A DNA stretch of 64,000 bases from contig BCKT01000007.1 of the NCBI GenBank assembly GCA_003116875.1, positions 62,001 through 126,000 on the forward strand, written 5' to 3'. Positions 55,853 through 64,000 of this stretch are shown piece after piece. Every line of letters begins with the position of its first letter. Positions within the stretch are counted from its first letter, which is position 1. The DNA comes from Takashimella koratensis (Eukaryota; Basidiomycota; Tremellomycetes; Trichosporonales; Tetragoniomycetaceae). The notes beneath the pieces were generated by a model. That model did no database searches and was not told the DNA's origin. It saw only the letters and a list, made by a program, of their open reading frames with translations. A program made the position numbers and the translations under genes.

Positions 55853-56380
55853 TGGTGGGATCGTGATTTGGAGCTGGGGTGGGGTGAGTGCAGAGTGGGG
55901 TGGTGATGGTTTGATGAGTGCTTGGAGCTGTGCTCTGCGGTGGTGTTGTGTTAGAAGCCTTGGTGTGCAAAGTGAGTAAGGGGAGTGGCGAGGTTGCGAT
56001 GGAGCGGGAGAGGAGGTGGAAGTGGGTTGAGGAGTGAGAGAGTGAGATAACTCTAGCTCTTATACAGACATAGACGAGACATGAACGCCTCTCGCGCTCC
56101 TTGCACGCTCTCTCCGTCAAGACTCGAGGTGAACGGTGGAGTGTGGAGGTGGTGGTCAATCCTTTCAAGCTTCATGACCATCCTTTTAGAGGCTGGTATC
56201 GGCTTGGCATGGTGACACGCTTTGGGGATATTGTATGGCTTGGCTTTCAAAGAAAAGCGTGACGATAACCCGAATGGAGAGTCCGCGGGTAGGACACGAT
56301 TCATCTCGATAGACAAGCTGATAGTCAAAGGCAACAAAGAAGCCCACTTGTGCTGTTTTGGAAGACCACGACACGTACAT
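55853..56380. other. Intergenic, no gene seen
   Basis: About 530 bp of leader and promoter for the Ser/Pro-rich gene (CT-rich on the minus strand), then the 3' flank of cupin copy 1. Confidence 0.45.
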
Positions 56381-57167
56381 TCAGAGGGGCGCAACGAAGA
56401 CGCCGGGGTAAATCTCGCCAAGTGTCTTGCCGTCTGTGGTAATTACAGGTTCAGCCGCTGAGAACACGAAAAAAATACCTATCTCCACCCCAGTGCACCA
56501 AACATCATCAGCTTCTAGCCTTTCCCCATTCTTCCATCCCCCTATCAGAAGCCACCGACGACAAGGAGGTAGGATTGTACTCACGAGTCCATTGGTCGGT
56601 CGGGTTACCCCAACGATGGACGTTCCCAGCAGTAGCGACAAAATCACCAGGTTTGACGCGCCACTTTTGTCCGTCGGTGATCTCGGGCTCTGCCTCGCCT
56701 TGTGTCACGATTGCATAGTCTAGATGTTAAGAAGAGGGGAGAGCTCTTACCTCGGTGATCCGAACATAGGCGTTGGGTGCAGTGGACTTGCCGAAAGATT
56801 GGGTGACGTGGAGGCGACCAGGAAAGTTTGGTCGCAGGTCTGCTTGTCATCAGCCTCTAACCTCGACCATCACCCAGATCGCCGTTCTTGTCTTGAGCCT
56901 TGACTTACCAACGAAGAATGCAGACAGACCTCGAACAGGTTGGAGCTGAACCACATTACTCCCCGCAATCTCCTGCTGAGCGTATCTGGTAGTATTCTCG
57001 GGCTTCGCAGGGACATCGTCTTGAACCATGAGCTTGGCGACTTGTAGCACCCCATGAGCAGGGGTGACGGGGACCGTGTCCTCGATGGCAGTACATTTGC
57101 CATGGGGAGTGTGGTAGGTGATGATCCTGCGAGGCGGCGGGGGAGCCCGGGTCTCGACGTCGGACAT
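56381..57167 (-). CDS. Cupin-domain protein, tandem copy 1
   Basis: One of four same-strand paralogues. Exon 1 encodes APPPPRRIITYHTPHGKCTA then IEDTVP, a helical segment and RGLSAFFV. Exon 2 begins DLRPNFPGRLHVTQSFGKS. Exon 3 holds the barrel core DYAIVTQGEAEPEITDGQKW, then RVKPGDFVATAGNVHRWGNP. The last exon reads GIFFVFSAAEPVITTDGKTL and ends VAPL. The second cupin motif (P-G-D ... N-V-H-x-W-x-N) is clear. The first motif keeps only one His (GRLHVTQ) instead of His-x-His, so the metal site may be altered. It could be a small cytosolic enzyme or binding protein; substrate unknown. Confidence 0.85.
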
Positions 57168-57439
57168 GGTGGTAGGTAGAACGTGAGGAGAGATGAGGTT
57201 GATGTAGTACAGGCGAAGTCTGAGTTGAGAAATATATGCTGGGGTCGCTGTCTTCAGGAGCGCTACAATGATGCGCACGACCCCACGACCCAACACCGCG
57301 ACGCCGAAAGGACCAGTGATAGTAAGGGTCTTTTTGGAGTATAGGGTCAACGCGATTTGAGATGTTGTGTGGACTGAGAACTGTGGACCTTTGCCAGAGC
57401 CTTTTCCTAACATTCATCATTCACGGCTACTCTATCTAA

Positions 57440-58182
57440 TCACTCGATTGGAACGACAGAAACGTCTGAGTACAGATCATTGATAGTTTTTCCATCTGCG
57501 ATACGGACGGGCTCAGACGCAGCGAAAACAGCAAACATGCCTTAGAACGACTTGAGCATTTTTCGTTACCGCCACCATCACCACAATCACCACCGTCGTC
57601 GCAGCTGATTTGGTACTCACGAGTCCACTTGTCGGTCGGGTTGCGCCAGATATGTACGTTTCCAGCGTTGGAAACAAAGTCACCAGGTTTGACGATCCAT
57701 TTTTGGCCATTGGTGGTCTCTAGCTCGGCTTCCCCCTGGATGACAACGACGTAGTCTGGTAAGGATTGTTGATAGTCCGTGCAGTGTCAGATACTCATCG
57801 GACACAGGGTGAGCTAACGCACCAAGAGTCTGGGAACAGTGAAGACGACCGGGGAGTCCCGGTTTGAGGTCTGAACCATTCGCCATTAGCCCTGAACCGC
57901 ACTCTGGCTTGACTACAACTTTACCTACGTACCAATGAAGAAGGCTGAAAGTCCCTTGCCCGGCTGCACTCCGTTCAAGGGCACCGTCTGTTCCGCGTAC
58001 AGCGTGATGTTCTCTGGCTTGGCAGGCACGTCGGTCTGCACCATCATCTTGGCGACGGAGAGCACCCCGTGGGCCGTATTGAGGGGTACGGTATCTTCGA
58101 TAGCTGTGCATTTTCCATCAGGGGTGTGGTAGGTGATGATCCGGCGTGGGGGCGGAAGCGGGGAGGTCTCGGTGTTTGACAT
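57440..58182 (-). CDS. Cupin-domain protein, tandem copy 2
   Basis: Closest relative of copy 1. It starts MSNTETSPLPPPRRIITYHT, then PDGKCTAIEDTVPL and KGLSAFFIG. Exon 2 reads DLKPGLPGRLHCSQTLG. Exon 3 is DYVVVIQGEAELETTNGQKW, then IVKPGDFVSNAGNVHIWRNP. The final exon is GMFAVFAASEPVRIADGKTI and ends VVPIE. Exon layout and intron positions match the other copies. A TATA-like TAGATATATATGG lies just upstream of the start (minus strand reading of 58250-58262). It has the same single-His first cupin motif as copy 1. Confidence 0.85.
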
Positions 58183-58475
58183 GGGGAGTAAATGTCGACT
58201 GGGTAAGGCGAAGGAAGAGCGGATGATGGAGGATCATCTTGCTATCTGGTAGATATATATGGTGACGCTGAGGAAGTGGAGATTGCGAGGTGTGAGACCT
58301 CGTTGCCGGATAGCCGTGATTGATCACCGCATGGTCTTGCATCGGCTCCAACTATCAACTCCACCCCGTCGGCTATCCTTTGCACCACAAACAAGCTTCA
58401 TTTGCATATTCTCCTTTTCAGCAGAGCCAAAGCAACCTGGTCTCGAGCTATGATGATCTCATTCTTCTAGAGCGC

Positions 58476-59262
58476 TCACTGCTGGGGCTGGGGCTGGGCT
58501 TGCGGGTTGATCCCGTGTACGTCCGGGTAAAGGTCCTTGAGCGACTTGCCGTCCTCGGTGATCACGGGCTCCGATGACGATCGAACACAGAACAGGCCTG
58601 TCAATCATCATCAATACCTCACTTTGAAGTCACGAGCAAAAGGCAATCAGAGATGTAGTGGGGATACACTCACGTGCCCATTGATCGGTTGGGTTACGCC
58701 AAGCGTGGACGCTCCCGGCAGAAGCGACAAACTCGCCTGGGAGGATACGCGAGACCCCACCGTGGGGAGAGACAAGATCGATCTCGCCATGGATGACGAT
58801 CACATATTCTGCTCGAGGATTCAGCATGGGTGGGCGGAACGCGGCACCAAGAGAGGAGGGCTCCGTGAGAGGAGAAAGCACACAGGACCTACCGAGGCAA
58901 GGGATGAAGTGGAGTCCGCCCGAGTGGCCCGGCTTGAGGTCTGGTAACGTCAATCATCATTCGCTGTCCTCTTTGCTCAACCTCACAAGCCTTAATAGGT
59001 ACATACCAATGAAAAGCGCATTGATACCTTGCCCCACGCTCGACCCCAAAGTCTCCTGATGCTGCGCATACTTTTCCATATTCCCCAGTTTCGCCGGATA
59101 ATCAGCCTGCGTGAGCAACTTGGCAGCGAACGCCTGGCCCCTGGCAGCAGAAATGATCGGGACGGTGTCTTCGAGAGTGACGTATTCGCCTGTGGTGTTG
59201 TGATAGGTGATTATCCTCCGCGGAGGAGGGAGTGGGGACTGCAAGACGGGCTCGGTGGACAT
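58476..59262 (-). CDS. Cupin-domain protein, tandem copy 3
   Basis: It starts MSTEPVLQSPLPPPRRIITY, then HNTTGEYVTLEDTVPI. Exon 2 reads DLKPGHSGGLHFIPCLG. Exon 3 is EYVIVIHGEIDLVSPHGGVS, then RILPGEFVASAGSVHAWRNP. The last exon begins GLFCVRSSSEPVITEDGKSL and ends in a Gln/Pro tail (QAQPQPQQ) not found in the other copies. The most divergent barrel core of the four: the usual EITDGQKW is replaced by SPHGGVSR. Metal binding is uncertain for the same reason as in copy 1. Confidence 0.83.
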
Positions 59263-59818
59263 GGAAGGGATGAGGAGTTGGAAGTAAAGCGAGAGAGTCC
59301 GGAACGGAGGGTGAGTAAGAGAGGCTCGTTGCTGGGTTGGGGTACTTGGAACAAGGAGGCAGGCTTCATCTTATCGTGGTTGTATCTGCGATTGACCTCG
59401 GCACCGGGACTCGGCGAGGATCCATCGATAGCCAACTGCCACTCTATACGGTGGCAGCCAACCTCGGGCATCATCAACATGCGGGGCCCACCTCGACTTC
59501 GGGCTCCGAGGTCCCCGCACAAACGCTACATTCATGTTACATGCGATACTGTGCGTACATGAGGTCTTGTCTCTCAATGCATGGTTGATTGGCTGAGTAC
59601 GTGGTTCCAGGTCGCAGTGAAGGTAGAGCATCCAGCTTCCCTGGAGGTTGGTTTAAGCTTGCCGACCGCCGAGGCGAAACCGTTAAACGAGATTGGATCC
59701 AGCAACGATTATTCTTGGGTTGCTCTGTGTGATTCATCGACATCTTACTTGCTAAAAGCTATATAGAACCACTTTGTACCACAAATTCATCACACGTTAT
59801 CACCCGCGACAATTTCGT

Positions 59819-60755
59819 CTACTGCTTCGTCTCGATCGCGTAGGCGTCGGGGTATAACTCTGCGAGGGTCTTGCCTTCGGCGGTCTTGACTGGTTCGCAT
59901 GGAGCTGCGACGCAGAACATTCCTGGAACCGAGTTAACTCAAACTTTTAATCCTCCCTTCTACCCATCTCTTATTCCCACAACTCCTCTCCAACTTCCTT
60001 CCTCTCATGTCTAACTCAATCTGATCCCTCTCAACGGCGTTCTTCCCCACCTCCTAAGCCGAGCGGATCACTCACGGGTCCACTTGTCACTTGGGTTATG
60101 CCAGTAATGGATATTGGCAGCATTCACAACTAATTCTCCAGGTCTCACGCGCCATTTCTGACCTTCGGTCGTCTCGAGTTCAAGTTCGCCCTCGGTGACG
60201 ATGATGTAGTCTACGAGAATCAGCTGGGTCACGGCAGGAGCGCGTATAATGTGGCGATGTTGGGAGTGATGGCTAGGTGGCTGAGGGAGAAGGAAAGAGT
60301 ATGAGAGTACGTAGGGTGAAGGCTGGTACGTACCCATCGAGTTGGAGAAGTGCATGGGCCCCACGAGTCCAGGCCTAAAATCTGTCGAGTGTCAGTTGAT
60401 TCCAACTCGGATCGGCACCGTCCATGCCTGATCTCTAACCCCCCTCTCACCCTCGACGCGCGTCTTCCTTGGGGACCTCACTTTAGTCCCACTCTGTCTC
60501 TGACATACCGACAAAGAACGCTGCAAGGCCTTTGCTGTGGATAAAACCCTCGATATTCGTCTCGGCGTACTCGGCGGTGCGCTCTGGTTTTGCTGGGAAA
60601 TCAGACTGCACGAACCCGCGCGCGGCGTGAAGAAGGCCGCCGACGGCTGGGTAGAGAGGAGCGGTGTCTTCTTTGGCGGTACAGGTGCCAGATGAGGTGT
60701 GGTAGGTTATGATACGGCGAGCAGCCGGGATGGTGGAGGTTTCAGGTGTCGACAT
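59819..60755 (-). CDS. Cupin-domain protein, tandem copy 4
   Basis: It starts MSTPETSTIPAARRIITYHT, then SSGTCTAKEDTAPL and KGLAAFFVGM. Exon 2 includes DFRPGLVGPMHFSNSMG. Exon 3 is DYIIVTEGELELETTEGQKW, then RVRPGELVVNAANIHYWHNP. The last exon is GMFCVAAPCEPVKTAEGKTL and ends AIETKQ. Introns are somewhat longer than in copies 1-3, for example about 130 nt between exons 3 and 4. Start at 60755 chosen by alignment to the paralogues; an in-frame upstream Met at 60866 would add a 37-residue leader absent elsewhere. Confidence 0.83.
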
Positions 60756-61756
60756 GGTGGGTGGTGTGCCGAAAGGGGGTTTATGGGGAGAAGTCTGGCG
60801 GTGTAATGTGGTTGGTGTTGGTTGAGGAGAGATGCTGCGACTCAGACATAGATTCAACAAGGGCATCTTTATATACCTTACGCCAAGATGACCTCTTAGT
60901 GCTGGTTATCTCGGCGGGGCAGGTGCTTGCGTGCATCGTCACTCTTTGCTGGTCTTGGATGGTCCTGGGGTCATAGATAGCAGATAGACCTCTGGTGGAG
61001 GTGGTGGAGGTTTCGGGGGTAAAAATAGCCGATTGATCGCTTACACCTGGTTGGCTAGGGAGTCGTAGCGAACTACAGTAACCCTCCACCGGACGTCCAC
61101 TTCGGAGCCAACGGGGGGAGAGCGACAGTTGCAGTTGTGGTAAGACCGACGGGTAGCCAACGACGGCTCGTTCGAAGGGGTCGGGTCGGGCTCGGGCACG
61201 GAAGTTCCGGCGCGCGGAGGCGGTCGGACTGGGTGGACCACTAGGGTCCTTGACGTCGAGCAGAGAGCCCGGGTTCTCACAATGAATCTTGCACCAGCCT
61301 CTCGTTCGCTCCACCTTGTCCCAAGCATCTCTAACTCTACCTCATCTTGTGGTGATGGATTTGATACATGCATCCAAGCTGATCCCAGGTATGTATGCTG
61401 CTGTTGCTGTTACCAAGCGACACTCAAACTTCCCTATGCTATACTTTCTTTCCTAACAACTGCCATTAATGCTGAGAGTCGACAAGAGACTGGGTTTTCG
61501 CTGCGAGACTACTATCCTTGACCTAAAACCCAATGTAACAAACAGTAAACCAAGAGGAAAGGGAAGAGAAAGGGGAAAGGGGGAAAAGAGAAACAGAACT
61601 TGGAAGTTAGGAAAGAGATATCGAGATGTACTGTCGAGACTATCTTATATGCTATTGCTACGATTCTATCGTCTGTAAATAATGCTCAGTGGAACGGAAG
61701 CAGTGAGGATCAGGGAAAAAAAAAGTGTCAACAATCGATCTTGGCGCATCCCGACT
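60756..61756. other. Intergenic, no gene seen
   Basis: About 1 kb between the start of cupin copy 4 and the stop of the histidine kinase. Short ORFs only. Purine-rich tract near 61555-61620. Confidence 0.4.
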
Positions 61757-64000
61757 TTACGCCATCTCTATATCGGCAGTCCCCGAGCCAGCGGCGGCGG
61801 CGGGACTTGCCTCTGACCGCTTTGTCGCGCGGATCTTCATCATCTCTTCAATCTTCTCCAAAAGTTCGTCCTGAGCACGAGGAGAGTGATGTGGTTAGCT
61901 TTGATTTGGCATGACGTTACTGCACCCTCTCACCCGCCAGCGAGGAGCCGGGTGTAGTGAATGTTGTGAGGGAACAACTCACTAAGCGGTAAGGCTTGAT
62001 GACGACTTCATCCATGCCACTAGCCTTGGCTTCGTCAATTTGGCCTTGTCTTGCGTTACCCGCTTTAAAGCAAATATCAGCGTTCACTTCTCTAGATCAC
62101 CTTCAACCTCCTGCTCGACGGGCCTGCGCCACTCTCGATGCCTCTACTCACTCAACGCAATAACCAAATTCAAAGACAACTTGCCCGCCGCCTCTTCTTC
62201 CCTGATATGCCTAACTGCTGTGAGCCCATCCATGACTGGCATTTCCAAATCCATGAGGACACAATCAAATGGCTGTCCGCCCGAGTTTGGCGCCTCTGTA
62301 CTCGAGACACGCCGGATCTTCTCGAGCGCTTCAAGCCCATTATCCGCGGCTTCGACGGTGAGGCCGATGTGTCTCAGTTGACGCAAGAGCACGGTCTGGT
62401 TGATGATATTGTCCTCGACGACTAGGACGTGGGGTTTGGGGCCAGGTCCGAGGTGGGGTCGGGCCGCGGCTCGACCAGAAGAGTGGGAGGGGCTGTCCGC
62501 GGTTCGAAGAGAGCTGGCCGTGTTGCGTTTTTTCAAGAGCGGTTTCCCTAGCTCGGGTGAGGTCGAAACCGAAGTCTCGTATGTCCGCTTCTGAGTCTGC
62601 GCCGTTCGAGCCTGGATGAAGAACCGGAACGTGCTGCCCTTTCCGTGCTCGCTCGCGACTTCGATACGACCGCCCATGAGTTCGGTGATCTTGCGGCAAA
62701 CGAACAGCCCCAAGCCGGATCCACCAAATACCGTGTGGGTCTTGGGTGAGACCTGGGAGAAGCGCTGGAACAGGACTTCGAGGTCCTTGGGGGTCAGACC
62801 GGGTCCGGTGTCAGTCACCGCGACGTAAAGGTAGATTGGCATGTCGTCTTTCAGGATCTCAGGCCGGGAGGCTGGACGAGGCATGAGACACGAGCCCGGG
62901 TTAGGCGGGTCAAAGCTGAGGTCGAAACGAAGCTCGATTCGTCGTGTGCTACTGTTGGAAGTGAATCGGATCCCGTTCGACAAGAGGTTGGTGACGACTT
63001 GGCCCAAGCGGACAGGGTCCGTTTTGATACAGTTAACTCCGACACGTTCGACGGATTCGCCAATGTTGAGGGTCAGTGCGATCCGTTTCATTCGAGCTTC
63101 GTTTTGGAAAATGGAGATGACTTTTTGAGCTTCGTTGTGGATATCTGTCTCGACGTCGAACATTTGAAGCATGTCGAGTTGGATTCGACCAAGAGAGAGG
63201 ACGTCGTTGGAGATTCGTTCTTGGGTAAGACCACATTGGTAGATGCTTTCCAGGGCTTCGAGGTCCTCGTTGATGGTCGTCACTAGCTGGTCGGTGGGGA
63301 CGAATGCAGAGTTGGTCTGGACGCTCGACTGGAGCTGCTCAAGCAATGCCGTGAGGTTGGTCTTGACCAGCGACGAGCACTGCATGAGCGAACTGATCGG
63401 ATTCCGGATCTCGTGCGAGGTGATATCGATAAGCAGTTCTTGTTGTCGTTTCGCCTCTTCAGCCTCGGCGCGACGTTGCTCGGCTTCCACCACTCGCTGG
63501 CGCTGAGATTCCTCGTGCAGCTTGCGCTCGCTGATATCGGTGACTGTGCCGAGGATCCCACGAAGGCCCGGTGCAACTTTGTCGAGTCGGATGACCTTGG
63601 TGGTCACCCATCGGCCGTTGGTCCACTGCCACTCGGCTGATCGCTCGGCAGCGTCGTCGATGAAAAACTGCTCCCACGTTTCCCGCACGGCATCGCGGTA
63701 CTCCTCCTTGATGTAGTCGCCCCAGTTGGTGACCGCAGAACCTTGCGGGAACCCAGACTGCTCGTACCATGCTTGATTGGCGTAGGTGACCTCGCCATTG
63801 GCGTCGCAGCGGAAGATACCGACCGGCGAGTGCTCCGACAACGTTCGCAGCTCGGTGGTCCGCTCGTCGAACGCGTCCTCGAGCGCTTTACGACGCCGAC
63901 CCAGCTGAACCTGCATATGGGCACGAGCAATGAGTTCACGCGCATTGAACGGTTTCGCCAGGTAATCGTCTGCACCCGCCAAGAGACCATCGACGCGGGC
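61757..64000 (-). CDS. Hybrid histidine kinase, C-terminal part (5' end outside window)
   Basis: Phosphorelay sensor. The visible protein begins inside a receiver domain (GADDYLAKPFNARELIARAH), so there is a receiver before this kinase module. A PAS domain follows (HSPVGIFRCDANGEVTYANQ), with a PAC-like GILGTVTDISERK, then a coiled coil. The kinase has the H box HEIRNPISSLMQ, N box VTNLLSNGIRFTSN, G1 DTGPGLTPKDLE and G2 FGGSGLGLFVCRKI. A C-terminal receiver has VLVVEDNIINQTVLLRQL, the phospho-acceptor Asp in CVLMDLEMPVMDG and the Lys in EVVIKPYRL. Three exons: off-window to 62153, 62062-61983 and 61870-61757. A receiver on both sides of a PAS-kinase fits the basidiomycete double-hybrid kinases such as Cryptococcus Tco2, but the missing N-terminus is needed to decide. 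Confidence 0.92.

Overview
This window is nuclear DNA from an intron-rich basidiomycete fungus, most likely a tremellomycete-type yeast or a relative. The evidence is: many 45-70 nt GT-AG introns with CTAAC/CTGAC-like branch points; pyrimidine-rich tracts before start codons; and gene families typical of that group, namely a CPL1/PriA-like secreted Cys-rich protein, a hybrid histidine kinase, an ArAE-type membrane protein and a Zn2Cys6 factor. The taxon is inferred; no marker gene is present.

Layout, left to right: a 5'-truncated Zn2Cys6 transcription factor (+); a secreted glucuronoyl esterase of family CE15 (-); a TPR protein (+); two tandem SDR-like oxidoreductases (-); a Ser-rich protein (-); a Thr-rich secreted protein with Gly/His and Lys-Arg sites (-); a CPL1-like Cys-rich secreted protein (-); about 3 kb with no recognisable gene; a SAPS-domain phosphatase subunit (-); a peroxisomal acyl-CoA thioesterase (-); and a mitochondrial YebC/TACO1 factor (-).

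From about 30.2 to 41.4 kb lies the most unusual part: seven head-to-tail copies (all +) of a protein family I do not recognise. All share a phase-2 intron just before a short C-terminal exon with a recurring motif (C-x2-A-F ... N-P-[Y/F] in the best copies), an aromatic/acidic motif in the N-terminal third (WW/YWD/FWE followed by E residues) and a central V-L-x-[H/Q]-F-x-x-P-L-[L/I]-x-R helix motif. Three copies (4, 5, 6) look intact. Copies 1 and 3 carry frameshifts, copy 3 also an internal deletion, and copy 2 is broken or extended. Copy 7 has gained an acidic N-terminal tail with SUMO-interaction-like motifs and an apparently duplicated last exon. A perfect 218-bp tandem triplication and long poly-C tracts sit between copies, so the locus shows birth-and-death evolution.

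The right third holds a large disordered protein with a short repeated K-L-x-Q-[V/F]-[L/F]-G motif (+), a large ArAE/Bre4-like membrane protein (-), the tRNA acetylation cofactor Tan1 with an RGG-rich head (+), a small Ser/Pro-rich protein (-), four tandem cupin paralogues (-), and the 3' part of a double-hybrid-type histidine kinase (-) that runs off the right edge. Exon boundaries were read by eye from splice consensus and reading-frame continuity; multi-exon coordinates give the outer coding limits.
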